From positions 186,001 through 250,000 of the forward strand of contig DGLA01000012.1 in the NCBI GenBank assembly GCA_002387205.1: a DNA stretch of 64,000 bases, given 5' to 3'. The translations under genes and the position numbers were made by a program. This stretch comes from Stutzerimonas stutzeri (GTDB lineage: Bacteria; Pseudomonadota; Gammaproteobacteria; Pseudomonadales; Pseudomonadaceae). Positions within the stretch are counted from its first letter, which is position 1, and the number at the start of each line of letters is the position of its first letter. A model generated the notes under the pieces. The model ran no database searches and had not been told where the DNA came from. It worked only from the letters and a program-made list of their open reading frames with translations. Shown here in pieces: positions 1-12,431 of the stretch.

Positions 1-30
1 TACATCATGAACGGGGATTTGCTCAGTCAT
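1..30 (-). CDS. ccoG: Cytochrome c oxidase accessory protein CcoG, N-terminal fragment (cut by window edge)
   Basis: On the minus strand an ATG at 28-30 opens a frame reading MTEQIPVHDV to the window edge. That matches the usual N-terminus of CcoG, a membrane iron-sulfur protein of cbb3 oxidase maturation, usually encoded directly after ccoNOQP. It follows ccoP by 135 bases in the same direction. Only ten codons are visible, so the call rests on this short match plus synteny. Confidence 0.65.
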   Translation of the reverse strand, partial: MTEQIPVHDV

Positions 31-165
31 CGAGTGTGTACCACGGCGTTGGGTGAGTGTCCCGGCGGTGCGTGCCTACCGGGATCGATTTCAGACCTGC
101 TGCGAATGGTACGCCCCGATGTTTGGCGTCAGGTGCGACCGAGGGTCGCTCCCGATGCTCGCCGA

Positions 166-1083
166 TCAGTTCTCCGCCTTTTGTGAAAGGCTGTACACAT
201 AGGCTGCCAGCAGGTGCACCTTGTCGTTGCCAAGGTTCGCTTCCTGCGCTGGCATACGACCGTTGCGACCATAACGCAGGGTCTGCTGAATCTGTCCGAA
301 GCTCGAGCCGTAAAGCCAGACGTTATCGGTCAGGTTCGGTGCGCCCATGGCCTGGGTGCCTTTCCCTTCAGGTCCATGACAGGCTACACAGTTGGCTGCG
401 AAGATTTTTTGACCCTGCTCAATGTCGACGCTTATACCCTCAGGGGTATCGCGACCGGACAGGCTGCGCACATAGCCGGCAACGTTACGGATGCCTTCTT
501 CGCCAATCACGTCACGCCATGCCGGCATTGCTGCCTGGCGCCCGCCAAGGATGGTCGTCTTGATGGTTTCCGGCTCACCGCCCCACAGCCAGTCATGGTC
601 GGTCAGGTTGGGGAAGCCATAGGCGCCTTTGGCATCGGAGCCGTGGCAGACGGAGCAGTTGGAAGCAAACAGTCGTCCACCCATCTTCAGCGCCTGCGGA
701 TCCTGAGCGACTTCCTCGACCGGCATCGAGGCGAACTTCGCGTAAAGCGGTCCATACAGTTCGTTGGCCTTGTCCACTTCACGCTGCCATTCCTTGACCT
801 GGGTCCACCCGCCTTCATAGCCGGGCAGCATGCCTTTCCAGTTGCCCAGGCCAGGGTAGAGCGCCAGATAGCCGAGGGCAAAGATCACTGTGGCGACGAA
901 CAGCATGAACCACCAGCGCGGAAGCGGGTTGTCGTATTCCTCGATGCCGTCATAGGAATGGCCGACGGTTTCTTCGGTGCTGTCGTGGCGTTGTCCCTTG
1001 CGAGTTGCGAGCAGCAGCCAGACCAGGGCAGCAATGGTGCCCAGGCTCAGCAGGGTGATGTACCAACTCCAAAACGAGGTCAT
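166..1083 (-). CDS. ccoP: cbb3-type cytochrome c oxidase subunit III (diheme CcoP)
   Basis: Membrane-anchored diheme cytochrome c that passes electrons into the cbb3 oxidase. The 305-aa protein has two N-terminal membrane segments (about residues 7-25 and 57-76), then two cytochrome c domains with heme sites CSVCH (143-147) and CVACH (232-236); MPAW and MPAQ motifs supply likely methionine axial ligands. It is the last gene of a ccoNOQP operon; its ATG directly abuts the ccoQ stop codon. A paralogue at 3678-4613 has the same architecture, so the family call is firm and only the isoform number is uncertain. Confidence 0.96.
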   Translation of the reverse strand: MTSFWSWYITLLSLGTIAALVWLLLATRKGQRHDSTEETVGHSYDGIEEYDNPLPRWWFMLFVATVIFALGYLALYPGLGNWKGMLPGYEGGWTQVKEWQREVDKANELYGPLYAKFASMPVEEVAQDPQALKMGGRLFASNCSVCHGSDAKGAYGFPNLTDHDWLWGGEPETIKTTILGGRQAAMPAWRDVIGEEGIRNVAGYVRSLSGRDTPEGISVDIEQGQKIFAANCVACHGPEGKGTQAMGAPNLTDNVWLYGSSFGQIQQTLRYGRNGRMPAQEANLGNDKVHLLAAYVYSLSQKAEN

Positions 1084-1266
1084 TTATTTCTTACTCCTGG
1101 AAGCTTCTTCATCACGCTTCTTGGCCTCGGGCTCATCCGCAAAGGGCAGGTTGGCTGCTTCGTCAAAACTTTTCTTGCGCTTGCTGCTGTAGGCCCAGAG
1201 CACGACGCCAATGAAAGCGACGAAAACCAGAATGGTGCCCAGACCGCGAAGAGTCCCGATTTCCAT
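1084..1266 (-). CDS. ccoQ: cbb3-type cytochrome oxidase small subunit CcoQ
   Basis: A 60-aa protein with one membrane segment (about 9-27, GTILVFVAFIGVVLWAY) and a charged Lys/Glu-rich tail, the standard CcoQ layout. CcoQ is a small non-catalytic subunit reported to stabilise the cbb3 complex. It sits between ccoO and ccoP, six bases after the ccoO stop and abutting ccoP. The neighbouring paralogous operon (3678-6753) has no equivalent, so CcoQ may serve only this isoform. Confidence 0.93.
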   Translation of the reverse strand: MEIGTLRGLGTILVFVAFIGVVLWAYSSKRKKSFDEAANLPFADEPEAKKRDEEASRSKK

Positions 1267-1272
1267 GGTGCG

Positions 1273-1884
1273 TTACCGTTTGTTGGTGAGTGCAGTGCCA
1301 AGTACTTGCAGGTAGGCGACGAGGGCGTCCATCTCGGTCTTGCCCTTTACCGCATCCTTGGCACCGGCGATGTCTTCCTCGGTGTAAGGCACACCTACGC
1401 TACGCAAGGCTTCCATCTTCTTGGCTGTGTTCTTGCCATCAAGACTGTGCTCCACCAGCCAGGGATAGGACGGCATCTTTGACTCGGGCACCACGTTGCG
1501 CGGGTTGTACAGGTGCGCGCGATGCCAGTCATCCGAGTAGCGTCCACCGACGCGGGCCAGGTCCGGACCGGTGCGCTTGGAGCCCCACAGGAAGGGGTGG
1601 TCGTAGACGCTTTCACCTGCGACCGAGTAGTGACCATAACGCTCGGTTTCGGCGCGGAACGGACGGATCATCTGCGAGTGGCAGCCCACGCAGCCTTCAC
1701 GGATGTACAGGTCGCGGCCTTCGAGCTGCAGCGCGGTGTAGGGCTTCATGCCCTCGACCGGCTCGTTGACGGCGTCCTGGAAGAACAGCGGAACGATCTG
1801 GGTCAGGCCGCCGATGCTTACCGCAAGGATCATGAACAGGGTCAGCAGACCGACGTTCTTTTCGAGTATTTCGTGATTCTTCAT
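1273..1884 (-). CDS. ccoO: cbb3-type cytochrome c oxidase subunit II (monoheme CcoO)
   Basis: Monoheme cytochrome c subunit relaying electrons from CcoP to the CcoN catalytic centre. The 203-aa protein has one N-terminal membrane segment (about 11-33) and the heme c site CVGCH at 65-69. It lies 12 bases downstream of ccoN and is followed closely by ccoQ. The first ~134 residues differ from the paralogue at 4706-5317 by a single residue (N3/K3), after which divergence is clear, which suggests recent gene conversion. Confidence 0.96.
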   Translation of the reverse strand: MKNHEILEKNVGLLTLFMILAVSIGGLTQIVPLFFQDAVNEPVEGMKPYTALQLEGRDLYIREGCVGCHSQMIRPFRAETERYGHYSVAGESVYDHPFLWGSKRTGPDLARVGGRYSDDWHRAHLYNPRNVVPESKMPSYPWLVEHSLDGKNTAKKMEALRSVGVPYTEEDIAGAKDAVKGKTEMDALVAYLQVLGTALTNKR

Positions 1885-1896
1885 CTATCCGTTTCC

Positions 1897-3324
<1,428 letters not shown>

Positions 3325-3677
3325 GCAAGGCTTCCACGCTAATGGCATTTCAGGGGGCAAAAACGGCGGCAAGTATGGAGAAAGGAGGGGGGCAATGCAA
3401 TCAAGGCCCAGGCCATCTCGTGCCGTTCGGACCCTGATCCCAAGCGTTTTCCATGCTTTTTGCAGGGTCGTTTTACACATCAGGCCGATGTGTCGAATCG
3501 AGAGTTTCGCCTTGTAATTCTGCGTAGTTCGGCGAGTGGGGGGAAATATAGAAGGGTCAGCCTTTACAGGCCAAGCGATGATCGCTCGACCGGTGTGCGA
3601 CAGAGCGTCGCACTGCGGCTTTTTGGGGCATTTTTTGATTCAGAACAGGGCGGCGCGTTGCACCGCCCTGCATGGCT
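3325..3677. other. Intergenic region between the two cbb3 operons
   Basis: It must hold the promoter of the downstream ccoNOQP operon and the terminator of the upstream one (3646-3670). Apart from that hairpin I see no convincing gene and no FNR/ANR palindrome; a purine-rich stretch lies at 3370-3395. Short frames here lack ribosome sites and family resemblance. Confidence 0.6.
3646..3670 (-). terminator. Hairpin after the ccoNOP operon
   Basis: An 8-bp perfect stem (CAGGGCGG/CCGCCCTG, 9-base loop) begins just after the ccoP stop codon on the minus strand. The following minus-strand bases are AT-rich but not a strict T-run, so termination is likely rather than certain. Confidence 0.6.
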
Positions 3678-4613
3678 TTATTGCTTGGCGAGATGTTCGG
3701 GCTTCTGCGACAGACTGTATACATAGGCGGCGAGCAAGTGCACCTTGTCGTTGCCCAGGTAGGGTTCCTGCGCAGGCATCTGTCCATTGCGGCCATGACG
3801 GATAGTCTGCTGCAGCTGCGGCAGGCTCGATCCGTAGATCCAGCCCGCTGCGCTGGTCAGTTGCGGAGCGCCCATGGCAGCTGTTCCCTGACCATTGGCA
3901 CCGTGACAGACAGCGCAGTTCTGCGCGAACACCTGCGCTCCAGCCGCCACGTCCGCATCGTTGCCTTCCGGCAGAGGCAGCCCGGCCAGCCCGTTGCGTA
4001 CGTAGGCCGCCACGTTTTTCACGCCTTCTTCGCCGATCACCGGCCCCCAGGCCGGCATGGCGGCTACACGGCCGTGAAGAATGGTGGTCTTGATAGTTTC
4101 AGCGTCGCCGCCCCAGCGCCATTCATTGTCAGCCAGATTCGGGAAGCCATTTGCGCCCTTGGCGTCGGAGCCGTGGCAGACGGCGCAATTGTTCGCAAAC
4201 AGCCGGCCGCCGATTTTCAGGGCCCGTTCATCCTGCGCAACCTGTGCCACGCTCATGGCGGCATATTTGGCAAAGATCGGGCCGAACTTGGCCTCCGCCT
4301 GGTCAACCTCGCGCTGCCATTCCTTGGTTTGGGTCCAGCCGTCCTCGTAGCCCGGCAGCACGCCTTTCCAGTTACCCAGACCGGGATAGAGCACCAGGTA
4401 CAGAATGCCGAACAGGAGGGTGCCGATGAACAGCATGAACCACCACTTCGGCAGGGGGTTGTCGTACTCCTCGATGCCGTCGAAGGAATGCCCCATGGTT
4501 TTATCGGTCATGCCGGCTGCTTCGCCCTTGCGCGTGGCGAAGATCAACCAGAACAGAGCGACAATGGTGCCCAGCGTCAGCAGGGCGATGTATCCACTCC
4601 AGAACGTACTCAT
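3678..4613 (-). CDS. ccoP: cbb3-type cytochrome c oxidase subunit III (diheme CcoP), second copy
   Basis: A 311-aa paralogue of the protein at 166-1083: two N-terminal membrane segments (about 8-26, 57-76) and two heme c sites, both CAVCH (143-147 and 233-237), each with a downstream MPAW/MPAQ-type methionine. It receives electrons for the second cbb3 isoform. It is separated from ccoO by 92 bases holding two hairpins instead of ccoQ. It ends just before a hairpin at 3646-3670. Confidence 0.96.
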   Translation of the reverse strand: MSTFWSGYIALLTLGTIVALFWLIFATRKGEAAGMTDKTMGHSFDGIEEYDNPLPKWWFMLFIGTLLFGILYLVLYPGLGNWKGVLPGYEDGWTQTKEWQREVDQAEAKFGPIFAKYAAMSVAQVAQDERALKIGGRLFANNCAVCHGSDAKGANGFPNLADNEWRWGGDAETIKTTILHGRVAAMPAWGPVIGEEGVKNVAAYVRNGLAGLPLPEGNDADVAAGAQVFAQNCAVCHGANGQGTAAMGAPQLTSAAGWIYGSSLPQLQQTIRHGRNGQMPAQEPYLGNDKVHLLAAYVYSLSQKPEHLAKQ

Positions 4614-4627
4614 GTGCTACTCCTGGG

Positions 4628-4683
4628 CAGCCCGACTTTCTCCGGGCTGTCCGCGATTTGATCCCAGGCGCGTCGATCGCGCC
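4628..4683 (-). other. Two hairpins in the ccoO-ccoP gap where ccoQ is missing
   Basis: The 92-base gap holds two inverted repeats: CAGCCCG/CGGGCTG with an 8-base loop (4628-4649) and GGCGCG/CGCGCC with a 5-base loop (4667-4683). The space is too short for a normal 60-codon ccoQ and no CcoQ-like frame is present. In the transcript these could set ccoP level or mRNA stability; this is inference. Confidence 0.6.
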
Positions 4684-4705
4684 GTTTTCAGTGACAGTGC
4701 CCGGC

Positions 4706-5317
4706 TCAGCGCTTGTTCTGCAGCGCCGTGCCCAGTACCTGCAGATAGGCGACCAGGGCGTCCATCTCGGTTTTTCCCTTGACACTTTCGCCTGCGGCAG
4801 CGATTTCCTCGTCGCTGTACGGAACGCCCACTGCGCGAAGAGCCGACATCTTCTTGGCGGTGTCCTTGCCATCGAGGGTGCTCTCTACCAGCCAGGGGTA
4901 GGACGGCATCTTCGACTCGGGCACCACGTTGCGCGGGTTGTACAGGTGCGCGCGATGCCAGTCATCCGAGTAGCGACCACCGACGCGGGCCAGGTCCGGA
5001 CCGGTGCGCTTGGAGCCCCACAGGAAGGGGTGGTCGTAGACGCTTTCACCTGCAACAGAGTAGTGGCCATAGCGCTCTGTTTCGGCGCGGAACGGGCGGA
5101 TCATCTGCGAGTGGCAGCCCACGCAGCCTTCACGGATGTACAGGTCACGGCCTTCAAGTTGCAGCGCGGTGTAGGGCTTCATGCCCTCGACCGGTTCGTT
5201 GACCGCATCCTGGAAGAACAGCGGAACGATCTGGGTCAGGCCGCCGATGCTCACCGCGAGGATCATGAACAGGGTCAGCAGACCGACGTTCTTTTCGAGT
5301 ATCTCGTGCTTCTTCAT
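4706..5317 (-). CDS. ccoO: cbb3-type cytochrome c oxidase subunit II (CcoO), second copy
   Basis: A 203-aa monoheme cytochrome c with an N-terminal membrane segment (11-33) and CVGCH at 65-69. The first ~134 residues match the copy at 1273-1884 apart from residue 3, and the DNA there has long identical runs; the C-terminal third differs more. It lies 11 bases after ccoN. The next gene is ccoP, with no ccoQ between. Confidence 0.96.
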   Translation of the reverse strand: MKKHEILEKNVGLLTLFMILAVSIGGLTQIVPLFFQDAVNEPVEGMKPYTALQLEGRDLYIREGCVGCHSQMIRPFRAETERYGHYSVAGESVYDHPFLWGSKRTGPDLARVGGRYSDDWHRAHLYNPRNVVPESKMPSYPWLVESTLDGKDTAKKMSALRAVGVPYSDEEIAAAGESVKGKTEMDALVAYLQVLGTALQNKR

Positions 5318-5328
5318 CTCTCGGTTCC

Positions 5329-6753
<1,425 letters not shown>

Positions 6754-6837
6754 GTATGGGCTTCCATCCACGGGTAATGAGCAGTTTTTTTGTCGCGCGT
6801 AAGCAGTCAGATCTTTCGATAGAAAGCGGGAGCAAGC

Positions 6838-7530
6838 ATGGGGAAAGGGCAAATGGCCGGTATTGACGCTGATCAATGCGTACGGTCCGGTGAAATTCCA
6901 TTCGTCCGGGCCGATCGGCCGGAAGGCGTGACTCTCGCAAGCCTGATTCTGGCGCATGGAGCGGGGGCGCCGATGGACAGCTCGTTCATGCAGGAGATGA
7001 CAGAACGCCTTGTGGCGCGGGCTGTTGCAGTGTTTCGCTTCGAGTTCGCCTACATGGTCGAGCGCCGGATTAGCGGACGCAGGCGCCCACCCAACCCCCA
7101 GGCCCAGCTGTTGCAGCAATGGCGGGACGCGTACGCACTGGTGCGACAGCAAGCCGCAGGGCGTCTGGCGATCGGGGGCAAGTCCATGGGCGGAAGAATG
7201 GCAAGTCTGCTCGCCGACGAACTGGCGGCTGACGCGCTGATCTGCCTCGGCTATCCCTTTTATGCGGCAGGCAAACCCGAGAAACCCCGGGTGGCGCATC
7301 TGGCCGGACTGCGCACGCCTACCCTAATTGTCCAAGGTGAGCGTGATGCGCTGGGCAATCGCGAGACCGTCGCCAGCTATGACTTGTCTCCGACGATCAG
7401 GCTTGAGTGGCTGACTGCCGCGGACCACGACCTCAAACCCTTGAAACGCTCAGGGCTGACCCACAAGCAACATCTCGACAGCACAGCAGATGCCATCGCG
7501 GCGTTTCTGCAGAGCGATCGACTCATATAG
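6838..7530 (+). CDS. Alpha/beta-hydrolase of the KANL3/Tex30-like family
   Basis: About 230 aa. An oxyanion-type AHGAGAPMDS motif near residue 40, the nucleophile motif GGKSMGGRMAS near residue 118, a GERDALGN acid segment and a C-terminal DHDLKP histidine make a complete catalytic triad of this small cytoplasmic hydrolase family; the substrate is unknown. ATGs at 6838 (preceded by GGGAG) and 6853 (preceded by GGAAAGG) are both plausible. It is divergent from ccoN, and the ANR box lies within its first codons whichever start is used. The same gene type sits beside cbb3 genes in other pseudomonads. Confidence 0.8.
   Translation: MGKGQMAGIDADQCVRSGEIPFVRADRPEGVTLASLILAHGAGAPMDSSFMQEMTERLVARAVAVFRFEFAYMVERRISGRRRPPNPQAQLLQQWRDAYALVRQQAAGRLAIGGKSMGGRMASLLADELAADALICLGYPFYAAGKPEKPRVAHLAGLRTPTLIVQGERDALGNRETVASYDLSPTIRLEWLTAADHDLKPLKRSGLTHKQHLDSTADAIAAFLQSDRLI
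6863..6876 (-). promoter_or_regulatory. ANR/FNR-type box upstream of ccoNOP
   Basis: TTGACGCTGATCAA matches the FNR/ANR consensus TTGAT-N4-ATCAA at 9 of 10 positions. Its centre is about 117 bases upstream of the ccoN start at 6753, consistent with activation at low oxygen as known for ANR-controlled cbb3 operons. It is the only such site I found near either cbb3 operon. Confidence 0.8.
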
Positions 7531-7624
7531 CTGAAGCCGCAACCACCAGAGTCTCCAGCTTCGCTGGGTCTGCTCCATACACAGAGAAAGCAGCTTACCG
7601 CTGGCTCGCCCGCGCGGCACAAGA

Positions 7625-7655
7625 AAGCCCGTTGCAGGTCCGCTGCAACGGGCTT
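7625..7655 (-). terminator. acnA terminator hairpin
   Basis: A perfect 13-bp stem (AAGCCCGTTGCAG/CTGCAACGGGCTT) with a 5-base loop begins 25 bases past the acnA stop on the minus strand and is followed by TTCTTG. It lies between convergent genes and may also serve the hydrolase. Confidence 0.8.
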
Positions 7656-7680
7656 GGTAGCAACGCTTGATGCTCCTCTG

Positions 7681-10356
<2,676 letters not shown>

Positions 10357-10661
10357 TCGTCTCTCCTTGTGCCCGCACGGTCGGGCTGAATGAGTAGGGA
10401 GCGTTCTTTGAACCTAGCCCCTGGCGAAATGATTCGCCACGAAACTGGCCGCCAATCGAAATGGCGAAGTGCGAGAGTCGGACCGCGGCAGCTGTTTTGC
10501 AGCGGCGCAAAGGCGCTGCTTGCCGCGGTGCAAACGATTCCTGCAACTCTTCACTGGACCGAACCAGCAAGCCCGTGGTTCCCCAGTCGGCTATCATGTG
10601 CGGCTTTTGTCGCAGGCCCACCTGCACCGATGCGCTTTGCGCCGCCTACAGGGTTCGTACC
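10357..10661. other. Divergent intergenic region acnA / rlmM
   Basis: It carries the promoters of acnA (leftward) and rlmM (rightward). A GC-rich imperfect dyad lies near 10499-10525. I cannot point to a confident -35/-10 pair or known operator. Confidence 0.4.
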
Positions 10662-11711
10662 ATGAATACATTGCTGCTGCATTGCCGTCCCGGTTTCGAG
10701 AGCGAAGTTTGTTCGGAAATCAGCGACCAGGCGGCTCGCCTCGATGTGTCCGGCTACGCCAAGGCGAAAGCTGACAGTGCTTGTGCCGAATTCATCTGTA
10801 GCGACGCATCTGGGCCGGAGCGCCTGATGCGCGGGGTGCGTTTTTCACGGCTCATATTTCCCCGCCAGTGGGCGCGTGGCGAATGGCTGGCGCTTCCGGA
10901 AACCGACCGGATCGGCGTACTGCTCGATCGGCTGAAAGCCATGCCAGTGTTCGGCAGTCTGTGGCTGGAAGTGTTGGATACCAACGATGGCAAAGAGCTG
11001 TCGAACTTCTGCCGCAAGTTCGAAGCCCCCTTGCGCAAGGCCTTGGAGAAGGCCGGGCGATTGAAGGAGGGCAGCCAGGGACCACGGCTGCTGCTGACGT
11101 TCAGGAGCGGCAGGGAGGTTTTCGTTGGTCTGGCCGAGGCAGACAACAGCGCCATGTGGCCCATGGGCATACCGCGGCTGAAGTTCCCGCGCCAAGCGCC
11201 GAGCCGCTCCACGCTGAAACTCGAAGAAGCCTGGCATCACTTCATACCGCGCGAGCAATGGGACGATCGCCTTGCGCCCGGCATGACGGCCGTCGACCTC
11301 GGTGCCTCACCGGGGGGCTGGACCTGGCAGCTGGTCAACCGCGAGATAGAGGTGATGGCGGTCGACAACGGGCCCATGAACGAGGAACTGCTCGAATCCG
11401 GCCTGGTTGGCCATTACCGCGCCGATGGCTTTGCCTTCCGCCCCAAGCGCCCGGTGAACTGGATGGTTTGCGATATCGTCGAAAAACCTGCGAAAAACGC
11501 GGCGCTGCTGGAAACCTGGATAGGGGAAGGCCTGTGTCGTGAGGCCGTGGTCAACCTGAAGCTGCCAATGAAGCAGCGCTATGCCGAGGTCAAGCGGTTA
11601 CTGGAACGCATCGCCGACGGGCTTGCCGAAAGGGGGGTCAAAGCGAGCATTGGCTGCAAGCAGCTCTACCATGACCGCGAGGAAGTCACCTGTCACCTGC
11701 GCCGACTGTAA
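10662..11711 (+). CDS. rlmM: 23S rRNA (cytidine-2498-2'-O)-methyltransferase RlmM
   Basis: S-adenosylmethionine-dependent 2'-O-methyltransferase of 23S rRNA C2498. From the ATG at 10662 (MNTLLLHCRPGFE) it is 349 aa, close to the family length. An N-terminal THUMP-like part is followed by a Rossmann methyltransferase domain with SAM motif VDLGASPGGWTW (about 208-219) and downstream VVNLKLPMK with a catalytic-type lysine. The frame is open further upstream, but family members start here. The next gene is tusA, co-directional. Confidence 0.93.
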   Translation: MNTLLLHCRPGFESEVCSEISDQAARLDVSGYAKAKADSACAEFICSDASGPERLMRGVRFSRLIFPRQWARGEWLALPETDRIGVLLDRLKAMPVFGSLWLEVLDTNDGKELSNFCRKFEAPLRKALEKAGRLKEGSQGPRLLLTFRSGREVFVGLAEADNSAMWPMGIPRLKFPRQAPSRSTLKLEEAWHHFIPREQWDDRLAPGMTAVDLGASPGGWTWQLVNREIEVMAVDNGPMNEELLESGLVGHYRADGFAFRPKRPVNWMVCDIVEKPAKNAALLETWIGEGLCREAVVNLKLPMKQRYAEVKRLLERIADGLAERGVKASIGCKQLYHDREEVTCHLRRL

Positions 11712-11775
11712 TAAGGCGCCCGTCGCCCAGCCCCGATTCACCTGATTTTGCCAACCCGTTTCCGTGGAGCCTGTT

Positions 11776-12027
11776 ATGCCTCAATCCAGTGAGCTGCCCA
11801 GCGATGCATTGCTCGATGCCAGCGGCCTCAACTGCCCTGAACCGGTCATGATGCTGCACAACAAGGTGCGCGGCCTGGGTGGTGGCGAACTGCTCAAGGT
11901 CATCGCCACTGACCCGTCGACTCAGCGGGATATCCCCAAGTTCTGCGTATTCCTGGGCCATGAGCTGGTCGACCAGCAGGCCGAAGACGGCACCTATCTG
12001 TACTGGATCCGCAAGAAGCTCGACTGA
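11776..12027 (+). CDS. tusA: Sulfurtransferase TusA family protein
   Basis: An 83-aa protein with the hallmark CPxP motif (CPEPVM) near residue 22, whose cysteine carries persulfide sulfur for tRNA 2-thiouridine synthesis and related sulfur relay. The ATG at 11776 has GGAG about 8 bases upstream; a GTG at 11764 is in frame but less likely. Small acidic cytoplasmic protein. Placement after rlmM is consistent with a short RNA-modification operon. Confidence 0.9.
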   Translation: MPQSSELPSDALLDASGLNCPEPVMMLHNKVRGLGGGELLKVIATDPSTQRDIPKFCVFLGHELVDQQAEDGTYLYWIRKKLD

Positions 12028-12071
12028 GCGAAGACTCCGCAAACCGGGCCGGCCATCTCGTTGTGAGACAG

Positions 12072-12431
12072 TCAGATGCAGGGCGGCAGGAACACCAGTT
12101 GCATCCCGACAAAGACGGTGGCCAGCGCCGCGATGAAGTGGATGCCGGTCGAAACCTTGAGCACGAACACCTGCCGCTCGTTGAGCTCATGTGGCTCGCG
12201 TGACAGCTTCCATGTCCTGCGCCCCAGCCATAGCAACAGCGCTATCACCAGCACGGTGAACAGCCCGAATCCGGCGTTCAGCCAGTTGAAGACGCCCTTG
12301 TGCGGGTCCGGTGGGGCAATCCCGCACACTACCGCGTGCGAGGCATACATGGTGGCAAACCAGAGGCTCCAGATCGTCAGGCCGAAGGGGATCTGGATCG
12401 GATGAAAGACCGAAGTGCGGTTGTACTTCAT
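12072..12431 (-). CDS. Small membrane protein of the caa3 oxidase operon
   Basis: 119 aa with three predicted membrane segments (about 18-37, 48-69, 90-115) and a short hydrophilic N-terminus. I do not recognise a named family. Its start codon overlaps the stop codon of the fused oxidase subunit I/III gene by one base, so it is translationally coupled and probably a subunit IV-like or assembly component. The frame continues upstream inside the oxidase gene, but that part is only an overlap in another frame. Confidence 0.7.
   Translation of the reverse strand: MKYNRTSVFHPIQIPFGLTIWSLWFATMYASHAVVCGIAPPDPHKGVFNWLNAGFGLFTVLVIALLLWLGRRTWKLSREPHELNERQVFVLKVSTGIHFIAALATVFVGMQLVFLPPCI

Noticed and set aside
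3325..3480. N-terminal extension of the other ccoN
   Set aside because: Same reasoning; the ATG at 3324 gives the family-typical N-terminus.
6754..7299. N-terminal extension of ccoN
   Set aside because: No similarity to CcoN, overlaps the divergent hydrolase; the ATG at 6753 matches family starts.
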